This document shows positions 24,125 through 37,900 of a DNA stretch of 64,000 nt, one piece after another. The DNA is taken from NCBI RefSeq assembly GCF_030272615.1, contig NC_081411.1:836366136-836430135 (forward strand), in the 5' to 3' direction. A model generated the notes under the pieces. That model saw only the letters and a list, made by a program, of their open reading frames with translations. It searched no databases and was not told where the DNA came from. This DNA comes from Cryptomeria japonica. Taxonomy: Eukaryota; Streptophyta; Pinopsida; Cupressales; Cupressaceae. Made by a program: the position numbers and the translations under genes. The number at the start of each line of letters is the position of its first letter. Positions within the stretch are counted from its first letter, which is position 1.

Positions 24125-24615
24125 TGTTGGGATCAAAGAACACTAAGAGGGGGTGGGTCAATCAGTGTTCTATCTAAATGGAGAAATTTAGCCTTAATAC
24201 AACAACTTAGAAATCGGTAAACATAAAAGCATATAACAATAACAAACAATGCAACCACAAAGATGAACACCATAAAACCATAGATTTATATGTGGAAAAC
24301 CTCAAAGAGGAAAAACCACGGTGGGATTGGAGACCCACAATATCTATCCACTGATCAGATGAATAAATATTACAATAAGGGGTCTGCACATGCAGAAAGG
24401 CCAATAAACTAGAGCACACTACTCATCACAAAAGGAGTCTCATTGATTTCATAAAATATCAGACAACAATCCAGAATGAAGATTGAACTACAAGTATAGT
24501 GTCTCCCATGCCTCAGTACAGTTTTGATTAAGCTCAATACCGAAGGTCTTAAACCTCTTGCATAAACCCAACTCGATCACATATGATCAATCAAATCCTC
24601 TGCATGAATGATTAC
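24125..24615 (-). repeat. RT4 5' LTR, first piece
   Basis: It starts TGTTGGGATCAAAG and is cut by RT5 at 24615, within a stretch that aligns with about 20420-20435 of the left LTR. It resumes at 32329. Confidence 0.85.
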
Positions 24616-25677
24616 TATTAGGTCCCAGAGACAACTGAGAGGGGGGGGGTGAATCAGTTGTCAAATAAATTCAAACCAAAAACAACTTAACCAACTTAAT
24701 GCTTAATACCGGTAAACTAGTTAAGTATGCCAGTAGATAGTTTTAATAGTTAATTTCTATACAGGTAAAGATTAATACATGAAACATAAACATAAAGTCA
24801 TCCACAACACATGACACCAATATTTGTATGTGGAAACCCTGTAAGGGGAAAAACCATGGTGGGAAACCTTACCCACAATCAAATGATACTACTGTAAATA
24901 GTGAGTGTACATAAATGGGGTCTGCACATGCAGAAAGGCCAATAGCCTAGAGCTTACTGCTCAATCACAAAATGGGAGTCACATTGACTACAGTTGGATG
25001 GTTAAATCCAATAAGAATGTACTGCACAAAATAGCATCTTCATATGCTGGATTCAGTACTGGTGTAATGCTGAAATGCTTTCACAAAAACCTAGCTTCAC
25101 CTTCAAATGATGGTTGTGTGTATTCCATTTCTTAATCTCGCATATACCTTCACACAATTCTTTTTCACATCCCACACTTGATCTTACAAATAAGATCTTA
25201 CCTTTATACCATAACCTAAGACCAATTTTAGTAGGTCGGCTCTACAAGATATTAAAATAAAAACTTTTTACAAATAATATAATATCCAATGTAATAACCG
25301 ATTGAACATGTCAGCTTAATGTATTTACAACAATAATTAATCATTTCCATAGTGTGCCATGCTGATCTGGAAAAGATAAACCTGTCGGTGTAACCCTAGG
25401 TAACCCTGGACCTATTTGTCGATAAAAGCAAATATGCAAATATGAATATACCAATGATTAATTCATTAAGATAAGATGTCCACATGATGTCTTTGATATT
25501 ATGAAGTGTCTTCCATATCATTTCAAGTGTCGGTGATCATTATATCCTACCGGTGAACCATATGCCAGTAACTGTGCAATAGTTACTTGCTTGTTGGTGA
25601 ATGCTCCTAGATCTCCAAAGTGCTAGTGTTTTATTAGGTGTTGACATCAATGACAAAACCATACCAAAATACCAACA
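24616..25677 (-). repeat. RT5 3' LTR
   Basis: It begins TATTAGGTCCC (TG changed to TA) and ends TACCAACA. A TATA-like GGTATAAAGG reads on minus near 25205. The stem-loop GACAACTGA/TCAGTTGTC (24630-24662) is perfect. Confidence 0.9.
24630..24662 (-). other. U5 stem-loop of RT5 3' LTR
   Basis: It has a 9-bp perfect stem GACAACTGA / TCAGTTGTC. Compared with RT1 the outer stem is changed on both sides, which keeps pairing. The RT5 5' LTR has the same stem at 31277-31309. Confidence 0.7.
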
Positions 25678-25689
25678 ATCTCCCCCTTT
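25678..25689 (-). promoter_or_regulatory. RT5 polypurine tract
   Basis: It is the complement of AAAGGGGGAGAT next to the LTR. Additional tracts lie near 25770 and 25850. Confidence 0.8.
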
Positions 25690-26017
25690 GGCATTGATGG
25701 CTACACAAGATGGAAAAACCAACAATCTCCAAAAAGATCATAACCAGAATACAAAGAGTAATAGTCTCTCCCCCTAGGAGCAACATGTGTTACCCAAATT
25801 TTCCATACCAATCTCTCCAAAAGATAATGTGTTTTTCCATATATATCTCTCCCCCTTTGACATAAAATACCAAATTTATAATAAAACCAATTTCATATAC
25901 AAAATACCAATCAATTTAATATACCAACTACTCCCCCTGAGAAGTAGTTTCCTCATCAAAGACCAAAGTAAAAGATTTGTCTTTTAATTCTGTCAGTTGA
26001 TGATAATCATCAACTGT

Positions 26018-29000
26018 CTAAGTCTCTATCGGTGGTGGTATGACTCCAAGCTGATCTTTGAGATATTCAAAAGTCTCCTTAGGCAAAGGTTTTGTGAAAA
26101 TATCTGCAAGTTGTTCTTTAGTATTCACATAAACTAGTTTTATCTCCTTTTCTTCAACTTTTTCCCTTAGAAAATTCAGTTTGATAGAAACATGTTTTGT
26201 TTTAGAATGTAGTACTGGATTCTTAGTTATATCAATTGTTGTAGTGTCATCACAATATATGGTAATAGGTTCCTTGCATTTTACCTTTATGTCTTTCAAC
26301 ATTTGCTTAAGCCATAGTACCTGTGTACAGTTAGTTGTTGCTGCAACATATTCTGATTCTGCTATTGATAAAGATGTACAACTCTATTTCTTACTCAACC
26401 AAGAAACTAGTCTATTTACAAGAAAGAATGCTTCATCGGTGGTTCTTTTTCTATCATCCACATCTCCTGCCCAATTTTCATCTGTGTATGCACATAATTC
26501 AAAGTTTTTATCTCTAGGATACCATAATCCAAGATTTATAGTGCCTTGTAAGTATCGGAAAATCCTTTTTATAGCTGATTCATTATTTTCTCTAGGATTA
26601 CTTTGAAATCTAGAAACAATACATACTACATTCATAATATCAAGTCTGGTTTGTGTTAAATACAGTAAACCTCCTATCATAGATTTGTATCTAGTTGGAT
26701 TAATAGGTGTAGATTCATCCCTTTGAGATAATTTGTCATTTGTAGTCATAGGTGTGCTTACTGGTTTAGAGTTCTCCATCCCAAATTTCTTTAGTAACTC
26801 TTTCAAGTATTTGGATTGACTCAAGAATATACCTTTACCAGTCTGTGAAATCTGCAATCCTAAAAAGAATTTTATTTCTTCAATCATAGACATTTCAAAT
26901 TCTTGCTGCATTTTAGTAGAAAATTCCTTACATAAACCATCTTCTCCTCAAAAGATTATATCATCAACAAATACTTCTATAATCAAGATGTCATCATTAG
27001 TCATTTTGTAATATAAATTGTTATCTGCATTTCCTTTAGTAAAACCAATATTTAAAAGATACTTATCCAATCTTGCATACCAAGCTCTTGGAGCTTGTTT
27101 TAATCCATACAGATCTTTCCTTAACCTATAAACCATATCATTGTCATCTGTCAAGGAAAATCCATCAGGTTGTTCAATGTATACTTCCTCTTCAATATCT
27201 CCATTCAAAAATGCACATTTAATATCCATTTGATAAACTTTGTAGTTCTTGTGTGCTGCAAAAGCCAAGAATAATCTGACTACCTCAATTCTAGCTATCG
27301 GTGCAAAGGTTTCATTGTAATCAACTCCTTCTTTCTGAGAATATCCCTTACACACTAGTCTTGCTTTATTTCTAACAACCTTACCATCTTCATTAAGTTT
27401 GTTTCTGAATACCCATTTAGTTCCAATTACTTTTTTATCTTTAGGCTAGGGAACTAATGTCCAAGTGTTATTTTTCTCAATTTTTTCTAATTCTTCTTTC
27501 ATAGCTTTAATCCAAAATTTATCTTCACATGCCTCATTCACAAATGATGGTTCAATTTGAGAAATAAGACATACCTCTTCATTTTCCAATCTTCCTCTTG
27601 TCATAATTGTTGGTATTTTGGTATGGTTTTGTCATTGATGTCAACACCTACTAGAACACTAGCACTTTGGAGATCCAGCAACATTCATTGGCAAGCAAGT
27701 AACTATTGCACAATTACTGGTATATGGTTCACCGACACTTGGAATGGCATGGAAGACACTTGGTAATGTCGAAAACATCATGTGGACACTTTGTTTTGAA
27801 GAATTAATCATTGGTATATTCATATTTGCATATTTTCTTTTACTGGCAAATAGGTCCAGGGTTACACTGATAGGTTTAGCTTTTCCAGATCAGCATGGCA
27901 TGCTATGGAGATGATTTATTATTATTGTAAATGCATTAAGCTGACATGTTCAATCGGTTATTGCATCGGATATTATATTGTTTGTAAAATATTTTTTGTA
28001 ATATCTTGTAGAGCCGACCTAATAAAATTGGTCTTAGGTTATGGTATAAATGTAAGATCTTATTTGTAAGATCGAATGTGGAATGCAAAAAAGGTTTGTG
28101 AGAAGGTATATGCGAGATTAAGTAGAGGTATACACAAAGACATCATTTGAAGGTGAAGCTAGGTTTTTGTAGAAGCATATCAGCATTACACCGGTACTGA
28201 ATCTAGCATATGAAGATGCTATTTTGTGTAGTACATTCTTAATGGATTTAACCATCCAACTGTAGTCAATGTGACTCCCATTTTGTGATTGAGCAGTGAA
28301 CTCTAGGATGTTGGCCTTTCTGCATGTGCAAACCCCATTTATGTACACTTACTATCTGCAGTAGTATCATCTGGTTGTGGGTAAGGTTTCCCACCGTGGT
28401 TTTTCCCCTTATAGGGTTTCCATGTACAAATATTGGTGTTATGTGTTGTGGATGACTTTATGTTTATGTTTCATGCATTAATCTTTACCGGTATAGCAAT
28501 TTACTGTTAACACAGTCTACCAGAATACTTAATTGGTTTACCGATATTAAGCACTAAGTTGGTTAAATGGTTTTTGGTTTGAATTTATTAGACAACTAAT
28601 TCACCCTCCCCCCTCTCAGTTGTCTCTGGGACCTAACAATAACTCCTTTAAATTTATTTCCAATTATCTAATCTTCAAAATGATTCAATCTTACATACTA
28701 GGGTGTCTTTGTTTGTTGTTGTTCTTCAATTATTGTGGAATCCTTAGATGGTGCTGGGGTAACTGGATCTTCATTTTGTATCACTGGATTTAGTGTAGCT
28801 TCATTTGTCACAATTTTTGTTGCCAGTTCAGAGTCTATATACCTTGAAGTTCCTCTGAATTGTTCATCAATTTTTACATTTGTACTCTCAACAATTTTTT
28901 GCAATCTCTTGTTAAAACATCTATATGCCTTGCTCTTAGATGAATAACCAAGAAATATTCCTTCATCACTTCTAGGATCAAATTTGCCAATATACTCATC

Positions 29001-31206
29001 TCTTCTAATATAACATTTACTTCCAAAAATTCTAAAATATTTAAGAGTAGGAGTATTACCAAACCATAGTTCATGAGGGGTCTTACCGGTTTCACCTTTG
29101 ATGTGAACTTTGTTGAATGTATAGACTACTATGCTGACTACTTCTCTCCAATACACGTGGTAAATTTGCTTCTGATAACATACTTCTTGCTGCATCCAAG
29201 ATAGTTCTATTTTTCCTTTCAACAAATCCATTCTATTGTGGTGTCCGAGGTGCTGATAGCTATCTTCTGATTCCATTCACTTCACAAAATGTATTAAAGT
29301 CCTTAGATGTGAATTCTCCTCCTTGGTCTGATCTTAAGCATTTGATTTTCTTATCGGTTTCATTTTCAACCATTGCTTTGAATAGTTTGAACTTTCCAAG
29401 TGCTTCTTATTTTTCTCTAAGAAAAGTAACCCAACACATTCTAGAATAGTCATCAATGATTAGCATGAAATATCTATCACCTTGTAAGCTTTTAGTTCTA
29501 GATGGACCACATAAATCAGTGTGAATCAAATCAAGAGCATTATTGGATTTTTCTGGAATACTTTTGAAACTAGCTCTAACTTGTTTTCCAAATTGATATT
29601 CCTTACATATTGTATTCTGAGGTTTGACAATTTTAGGTAGATCTCTAACTGCCTTAGTAGTACTAATCTTTACCATGCAATCAAAGTTTACATGACAAAG
29701 TCTCTTATGCCATAACCAACTTTCATCTATATGTACAATCAAGCATGTCTTTTCACTATTATTTAAATGAAAGATATTACCTCTAGTATGATTACCAGTT
29801 GCAATTTCCAAACTAGTTCTATTCATGATTTTGCATTTTCCATTTTTAAATTGTAACTGAAATCCTTTCTCAACTAATTGACCAATACTAAAAAGATTAT
29901 GTTTTAATCCTTCAACATAGTAAACATTGTCAGTGTTATGCTTACCATCAAGAGATATTGTACCCTTACCTTTGATTGAATAGGCTTTCTCATCTCCAAA
30001 TCTTAGTAAACCTCCATTGTATTATTGAAAGTTCAAGAACTTACCTTTGTCTCCTGTCATATGATGTGAGCATCCTGAGTCAATGATCCATTCATCCTTT
30101 ACTTCAACTTTAGCTGGTAGGGCTTGTTCTACCAGTTGAGCACTAGGTGTCGGTTGATCTTCTATTATAGCAACAAAAACCCATCCATTGTCTGCCAGAT
30201 CCTCATTAGAATCATCAGTCACACCTTCATCAACAATGTAACAAGATTTTTCTTTGTTCTTCTTAAATCTATATCTCTGATATTCAGGATTAGGCTTATA
30301 TGTTCTTCTAACTTCTTCTATTAGTCTAGCATGTCTATCAAGGCATCTCGAAGCCATATGACCAATCTTATTGTAGTTAAAACATTTAAAGGGTTCTTTA
30401 CCTTCATAATTACTTCCAATTGGACCTTTAGGCATTTTCCTTGCAAATAGTGCTTCAAGTTCTTCAAGTTCTTCATTTTCTTTCCTGCTTTCTTCAAGTT
30501 CTCTTGCATAAAAGGCTTTCCAATCAGATTTGTCAAATGATGGAGCAGATGATGTTGATGTTTTAAAGGCTAAATCTATCTTAATAGTAGCAACAAGACC
30601 AAATTATTCAATTTCAAAAGCTGAAAGTTTCCCAATCAATGTACCCCTAGTTACTTATGTATTAGGGATTGTTCTTAACTCATTTATAGCATTAACCTTC
30701 ATTTTATATGCCGATGGCAATCCTCTTAAAAATTTTAAAACAATTTCATCCTCACTTAAGGTTCCTCCACAACATTTAATACCCAAAACAATTTCATTTA
30801 CTCTTTCCATAAAAGCATAAATCCTTTCATCTTCTTCCATTTTCAGATGTTCATACCTGACCTAGAAGCTTTCAAGCTTTGCAATTTTGACCATGGAATC
30901 TCCTTCATTCAATGTTTCCAAATGATCCCAAATAGCTTTAGCAGTAGACCTATCTAATAATCCCATGATTTGTTGATCTGATAATGTGCTCAAAAGTGCT
31001 TCTCTTGCTTTGCAATCATTTTCCTCATCTTTAGCCAAGGTAGTTGGACTGGGCTGACCAGGTATAGCAGCAGTGTAACCTTTCTTTGTAACTTCCCAAA
31101 TGTCTTTACCAATGCAATTTAGATGTGTCTCCATTCTGATCTTCCATATACCATAGTTGGTTCCATCAAGTTTAGGACTGTCCTTCCTGAAATAATTAGT
31201 AGACAT
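26018..31206 (-). pseudogene. RT5 gag-pol polyprotein, Ty1/copia (broken, interrupted by S2)
   Basis: The ATG at 31206 opens gag (LDGTNYGIWKIRMETHL; 30862-31206). The knuckle near 30370 reads CFNYNKIGHMASRC, with the second Cys replaced by Tyr. Protease has DSGCSHHMTGD (about 30055). Integrase has WHKRLCHVNF (about 29705) and HTDLCGP (about 29525), with damage after it. S2 splits the linker between integrase and RT. RT has [14 protein letters not shown] (about 27095) and FVDDIIF (about 26955). RNase H follows (ENWAGDVDDR) and ends ADIFTKPLP near 26080. Stops and frameshifts make it inactive. Confidence 0.9.
27608..28638 (+). mobile_element. S2: solo LTR of the RT5 family, reversed, inside RT5 pol
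   Basis: The 1031-bp LTR runs from TGTTGG to CCTAACA, flanked by ATAAT (27603-27607) and ATAAC (28639-28643), a duplication with one change. It is a reverse-complement relative of the RT5 LTRs, with the stem-loop GACAACTA/TCAGTTGTC (28591-28624). Coding similarity to copia pol resumes on both sides. Confidence 0.85.
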
Positions 31207-31248
31207 TGGATCTCCTCAAGTTGTTAAACTTCTGCAAAAGAGGACTAA

Positions 31249-31260
31249 GCTCTGATACCA
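31249..31260 (-). promoter_or_regulatory. RT5 primer binding site
   Basis: It reads TGGTATCAGAGC on the minus strand, two bases from the 5' LTR. Confidence 0.92.
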
Positions 31261-31262
31261 AT

Positions 31263-32323
31263 TGTTAGGTCCCAGAGACAACTGAGCGGGGGGGGGTGAA
31301 TCAGTTGTCAAATAAATTCAAACCAAAAATAACTTAACCAAATTAATGCTTAATACCGGTAAACCAGTTAAGTATGTCGGTCGACAGTTTTAACAGTTAA
31401 TTGCTATACCAGTAAAGATTAATGCATGAAATATAAACACAAAGTCATCCACAACACATGACACCAATATTTGTACATGGAAACCTTGTAAGGGGAAAAA
31501 CCATAGTGGGAAACCTTACCCACAATTAGATGATACTACTGCAGATAGTAAATGTACATAAATGGGGCTGCACATGCAAAAAGGCCAACAGCCTAGAGCT
31601 CACTACTCAATCACAAAATGGGAGTCACACTGACTACAGTTGGATGGTTAAATCCAATAAGAATGTACTGCACAAAATAGCATCTTCATATGCTGGATTC
31701 AGTACCGGTGTAATGCTGATATGCTTTCACAAAAACCTAGCTTCACCTTCAAATGATGTCTACGTGTATTGCACTGCTTAATCTCGCATATACCTTCACA
31801 CAATTCTTTTTCGCATCCCACACTTGATCTTACAAATAAGATCTTACCTTTATACCATAACCTAAGACCAATTTTAGTAGGTCGACTCTACAAGATATTA
31901 CAATAAATTTTTTTTACAAATAATATAATATCTAACACAATAACCGATTGAACATGTCAGCTTAATGCATTTACAACAATAATTAATCATTTCCATAGTG
32001 TGCCTTGCTAATCTAGAAAAGATAAACCTGCTGGTGTAACCCTAGGTAACCCTAGACCTATTTGCCAGTAAAAGAAAATATGGAAATATGAATATACCAA
32101 TGATTAATTCATTAAGATAAGATGTCCACATGATGTCTTCGATATTACCAAGTGTCTTCCATATCATTTCAGGTGTTAGTGATCATTATATCCTGCCGGT
32201 GAACCATATACCAGTAACTGTGCAATAGTTACTTGCTTGCCGATGAATGCTGCTAAATCTCCAAAGTGATAGTGTTTTAGTAGGTGTTGACATCAATGAC
32301 AAAACCATACCAAAATACCAACA
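31263..32323 (-). repeat. RT5 5' LTR
   Basis: It begins TGTTAGGTCCC beside the PBS and ends TACCAACA beside the target duplication. The perfect stem-loop is at 31277-31309. Confidence 0.9.
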
Positions 32324-32328
32324 ATTAC

Positions 32329-33006
32329 AACATTATTCACTTGCATACCATGATCTCATATAATCTACAAAGAGATGTTACATCATATTTATACCAACCC
32401 AGGACCTAAACTATTAGGTCAGCCACCTAAAAGATAATATAATAAATTTGTAACTTAATCTCACAATCTAATGATCAACCAAGTCATCTTAGGCTGAAAA
32501 AAATGTAAACCAATCCTAAAATCCCACCGTAATGCATCAAGAACACCCTCCTACACGTTACAAATACTAGTCCATAACCTAGAATAGAATAGGTCTGGTG
32601 CTAATTGCAAAGCCACTGATTAATTGGAACATGAAAATGATCACCATTAGCATCCCAAATCTCTTCTAGAAGCTGCACCAACAACACTTATGCATAGTAT
32701 CAAAATATCTTCAACAAAGCTCTATCGGTAAAACCCTCACCAGTAACCAAAAAACTTACTAGAACAAGTGATAGCTTCCAGATCATCAAATCCTAAACCA
32801 ATTGAATGAACCTATATTTGAATAGAATGAATAGCGGATTTAAGCCAATTCCATAAGAAAAGCATACCGGAGGATACCAGATCAACATGATCTTACCAAC
32901 CAGAAAACAATCATCCTATCGAGACCAACAAGATACTGGTAAACAACCAAAGCAACTAGTGTTGACATCAATGCAACACATAATCAATTCCTCCAAATTG
33001 ACAACA
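32329..33006 (-). repeat. RT4 5' LTR, second piece
   Basis: It resumes the LTR cut at 24615 and aligns with about 20440-21151 of the left LTR (for example CATATTTATACCAACC). It ends GACAACA. Confidence 0.85.
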
Positions 33007-33510
33007 CTTTTGTATGCACTGATTCATTGAAGTGCAAGTACTTTTTTCTAGTTGACATTGACCAAAGACATTTATATATTTAGCCACTTCAAAAGCTAAT
33101 GTATACAAAATATGTCTCCCCATCATCCAACTTCTTTGTTAGTGTTACTTAGTTTTCTAGACAAACACATCATATGCAGATATGTTTGTGGATCTTATAC
33201 TTTGTGTAGTTCGTTAAGACTTTGGGGGTTTAATTCATAGTGAAATGAGTTGATTGCTTCTATGTCACATTTTGTAATACATCTTTCAAAGTAATTAATA
33301 GTTTCATTTCAAAGTTTGATGAATGTGCACATATGTTTAACAGTTCTAAGGAGTCAAATAAACAATCTCCTATATTGTACTTGAAATTTTGTACTCTATA
33401 GAGTCCTTTGTTGTTTAGTGCATTGTCAATGTTTTTTGTTTGTAGTCAAGTTGTAGGCTGATAACTCTCTACATCTCCTCGTTCTATTTTTTGGTGTGAG
33501 CACATATTTT
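33007..33510. other. Unassigned, probably host DNA between RT4 and S3
   Basis: AT-rich sequence without an LTR signature, PBS, or convincing reading frame. Joined across S3 it continues at 48208, so it is the downstream flank of the ERF pseudogene locus. I see no gene in it. Confidence 0.5.
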
Positions 33511-33766
33511 TTATGGTCTTGAAAAGCACTGAGAGGGGGGGTGAATCAGTGACACTAAAATAAACACAACTTCAAACACTAACCAGTAGATGAACTTAAC
33601 CAAGAATTTAAAAACAATACATGCTATCCAAAATGAAATAACAACATCCACATAAAGTAGAACATCCACCATAACACGTGTTTATACGTGGAAAACCCAA
33701 AAAGGCAAAAACCATGGTGAGATGGAACTCACAAGTTAACTATCTAGAGTAATAGATAACTAACTA

Positions 33767-34945
33767 TGTTGGCATATGTATAGAGCATGATAAAATGTTA
33801 ATACTATATGTTGTCATTCATGTCAATATGCTAAGTGAACCGGTTTATTGAAGTTAAGCAACTGACAAAGAGAACCGGTATGATGTTGTGAACTGGCATA
33901 TGTGAAAAAGTGAAGCAGTATGCTTGTCCAAGTGAACCGGTATGTTGCAAAGAGAAGAAGAGAATCGGTATGATGTTGTGAACCAGAATCAGTATGTCAG
34001 AATGAGAACTGGTATATGGAATGTTTTGTATCAAGGGTTCATATGGCATGACTACTGGTTGGTAGTCTCAGTCTTAGGGTTTCTGTTTGAAATGTTTCGA
34101 GTCTGTGTGATTCAACCGATGGCATTATGTGATGAGTTAGCATTGTAATGGAGATCAGATCATGTTGCAATGTCAGCCTCATGCATGTGAAGGATCGTGC
34201 ATGAAGGAGATTGATCCTATCTACCTTGGGAATGTGCGAAGTCTATCCAAACGATGGAGAACGCGTGATGGGTTATCGCCTCCAAGAAGCGGTGAAGAAT
34301 GAAGGATGGAGAGTGTCTTGAGATCTATTCAAGACCATTGTATTCAAATGCAAAGTGTTCAATGGTCAGGATTGAACCGACTAAATTTCTCAACCTAAGT
34401 GTTTGGGGTTTAGGGTTTATGCTACCGACCTATCTATTTCCTATAAGGTCAATGTTGTGTTTCATGTCGAGGTTGTTGGAAAATGTTCTGTGTGTATCTA
34501 TGTGTAGAGATACATGATTCTTGCCAGACCAGTTGAGAGGATTGATACTTGCATAGTGTGTGTGTAGAAGGAAGGAACTAAAGTGGATCTGCATTGGCAT
34601 TAAGTGCTTTTACCATATCATTGTGATACTTGTTGATCTCTAACCACTTTAGCAGTTGGAAAATCCCTTAATAGAGTGAATCAAAGCCATTGAGCTCATA
34701 AAATCCTCTAAAAAGGTAACCTCAAATAGGGTTTAACCCTTAACTGGGCGTTCTAGACATCCCTTAACCCGGTGATCCCTAACAAGACCGGTTCCAAAAC
34801 AAGCCCTCATGTAACAGTCTTTAACAGGACCTGGCTCTTAACAGAGCGGACTTCTAAAGAGTTCAAAAACAACTTGTGGGTATTAATCCCCAGTTGGGTT
34901 TCCACATTAAAAAATATGTGTGTCATGTGTGATGCCTCTTTCATG
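33767..34945 (+). repeat. RT6 5' LTR, truncated at its 3' end
   Basis: It aligns with 45885-47100 of the right LTR, then breaks at TCATG and passes straight into the middle of an RT7 gag. It lacks the terminal stem-loop and PBS. It has a TATA-like CCTATAAGG near 34441, telomere-like TTTAGGGTTTA near 34410, and the array of TTAAC..GG motifs at 34660-34870. Confidence 0.8.
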
Positions 34946-37900
34946 CTACTATTGGTAAGCTATATGCATTTGAGTTAAGTAATTTTGATAACAGTGGGTC
35001 ATCGGTAAATAAAGTTGAATCTGCATTTAGTTCTTTTCATCTGAATGAATCTAATGATTACAATGAAAGAAAGTATAAGTACTTTAAAGGAGATCATAGT
35101 GGAGCAAGTGAAATATTTCAGAAGAACATGGAAGAAGTACACAAACTGTATGAAGAAATCAGAACGCAAGAAGAGTTTGAATCACTATTGGCCAAAAGGT
35201 TACCGAGAGGCAAAGGTAAGTATAAAGGAAAACTACCTTTGAAATGTTTCAATTGTGATAAGATTGGACATATGGCTTCTAACTGTCCTGAAAAAGATTT
35301 TACTGAAAAGAGAGATTACCAAGATGACAGAGAGAAAGATAACCATTACAGAGGACACCGAGACTTCAGAAGAAGAGATAGAAAGACATGCTTTATAGCT
35401 GATGAGGAATCTAATGATGATAAATCAGATGAAACTGATATAGAGGAAGTTTTTTATGTGGCTATCAAGGATGGATCAGATGAAGAAAGGTATGAAGAAG
35501 AAGCCCTAATATCTCACATAAATACTAATGATTTTTGGATTATAGATAGTGGATGCTCACATCATATGACAGGAGATAAACACAAGTTTGTTATGTTAGA
35601 AGATTATCATGGAGGCTATGTTAGATTTAGTAATGATGCACCATGTCCGGTAAGAGGTAAAGGATCCATAACACTTCTTGATAATGCAAGATGCAATGAT
35701 GTTTATTGGGTTGAAGGTTTGAAATACAATTTGTTGAGTGTAGCATAGCTAAATAACATAGGTTACCGAATAGAATTTCAGAAAGGAATTGTCAAAGTTC
35801 ATGACAAGAATAGAAAGTTAGTTGCTACCGGGACACAAATAAAAGGTAATACATTTCACCTTGACTCAAGTCATAATAAGTGTTTATATGCAAAGATTGA
35901 TGATACCTCGCTATGGCATAAAAGGTTTTGTCATGTTAATTTTGATAATCTGATCAAAATAAGTAAGAAGCACTGAGTAAGAGGTCTATCGAGTCTTGAA
36001 AAACCTGAGAATGCTATGTGCCAAGGATGCCAGATGGGTAAGATGACAAGATCTAGCTTTACAAGTAAGTCCTACACTTATAAGGGAATTTTAGATCTTG
36101 TGCACACTGATCTTTAAGGTCCTATGAAAGTTCAAAGTTATTATGGTGATAAGTATTTCATATTATTTGTGGATGATTATTCAAGGATGATGTCAGTAAT
36201 GTTTTTAAAAGAAAAATCAGAAGCCTTTCAAATGTTTAAATGGTACAAGGCTAGAGTTGAAAATGAAACAGGAAGACAATTGAAATGTCTTAGATCAGAT
36301 AGAGGAGGAGAGTTCACATCTGATGAGTTCAACTTATTTTGCAATGATCATGGTATAAAAGGACAAGTCTCTACACTGAGAACTCCATAGCAGAATGGAA
36401 TAGCTGAAAGAAGAAATAGATCTATTGTGGATTGTGCTAGAACACTGATGATTGAGAAGAAAGTTCCACAAACATTTTGGAGATAAGCAATAAGCACATT
36501 TGTTTACACCTTGAACCGAGTTCAATTGAAGAAAGTTACTTTGAAGACACCTTATGAAATCTGGTATGATAAGAAAACTAATGTAAGTTATTTTAAAATC
36601 TTTGGAAGTAAATGCTATGTTCATAAAGATGATAGAAATGGCAAGTTTGATCAGAAAAGTGAAGAAGGAACATTTTTAGGTTATTCTTCTAGAAGCAAAG
36701 CATTTAAATGTCTGATCAAATCACCTAACAAAATAGTAGAAAGTGCAAATGTGAAAATTGATGAATTTGTAGAAAGAAATGATGAAGGAAATTCCAAAGA
36801 ACCAGAAGACTGTGATGGATTTGTTTATGTGCAACCGAGAAGTCCTACCGAGAAAACTGCTGAAGAAAATGAAGAAATATCTAATTACCGAGTGATGAAG
36901 TAGATCATAAAGAGCTTACCGAGCCTGTATTAGCCAAGTATGTTAGTATACATCATGCACCAAGTCAGATTATAGGAGATAAGGATGATCCAGTGATGAT
37001 GAGGAACAAACTGAGATGGAATACATGTTTGATATCTGAATTTGAATCGAGAATAGTGAAAGAGGCATTTAATAGTGAAGATTGGATAAATGCTATGACT
37101 GAAGAGATTGATCAAATCAAGAAGAATGACACATGGACACTGGTCCCAAGACCAAAGGACAAATATGTAATTGGTACAAAGTGGATCTTCAGAAACAAGC
37201 TAAATGAAAAAGGTGAGGTCATTCGGAACAAAGCAAGACTAGTTGGCAAAGGTTATGCCCAACAAGAAGGAATTGATTATGGTGAGACTTTTGCACCTGT
37301 TACTAGACTTGAAGGAGTAAGAACATTGTTGGCATATACTGCTTTCAAGAACTTCAAGGTATATCAAATGGATATCAAATCTGTATTTCTGAATGGAATA
37401 TTAGAAGAAGAAGTTTTCATTGAACAACCTGAAGGATTTGTTGAAGACAATGATAAAGATCAGGTATGTAAATTGAACAAAGCTTTATATGGTCTGAAAC
37501 AAGCACCTAGAGCATGGTATAAAAGATTGCAGTCTTATTTGATTAAGATTGCTTTTATAAGGACAAGTGAGAACAACAATATGTACATGAAGAATGATGA
37601 AAATGGAATACTGATCTTAGCCATATTTGTTGATGATATTATATTTTGTGGAAATGACTCTTTATGCAAGAACTTTGGAAATGAAATGAGCAAAGAATTT
37701 GAGATGTCATTAATTAGTGAGATAAAGTATTTTATAGGTTTATAGATATTACAAATGAAAAATGAGATTTTCATTACTCAATCCAAGTACATAAAGGAAA
37801 TCTTAAAGAAATTTGGAATGGAGGATTCAAAACCAATAAGTACTCCTATGACTACCAACTGTAAACTATCAAAGAATGATCTGCATCTGTTGATGAGACA

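Larger units (their letters stand above)
24616..32323 (-). mobile_element. RT5: complete Ty1/copia element nested in the RT4 5' LTR
   Basis: The element has an exact 5-bp target duplication ATTAC (24611-24615 and 32324-32328), LTRs of 1062 and 1061 bp, PBS, gag-pol and polypurine tract. LTRs are roughly 92-93% alike in a 130-base sample compared by eye. Solo LTR S2 sits inside in the opposite direction. Confidence 0.93.
19947..33006 (-). mobile_element. RT4: mosaic element, copia pol remnant plus RT1-type ORF1, split by RT5
   Basis: LTRs at 19947-21151 and 24125-24615/32329-33006 are of the RT1 LTR type (GGGATCCAAGAACACTGA). Flanks are ATTTT (19942-19946) and CTTTT (33007-33011), possibly a target duplication with one change. 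On the minus strand the inside is ORF1 of RT1 type followed by remnants of copia integrase, RT start and RNase H. The left LTR starts only seven bases from the end of RT2. Confidence 0.75.
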
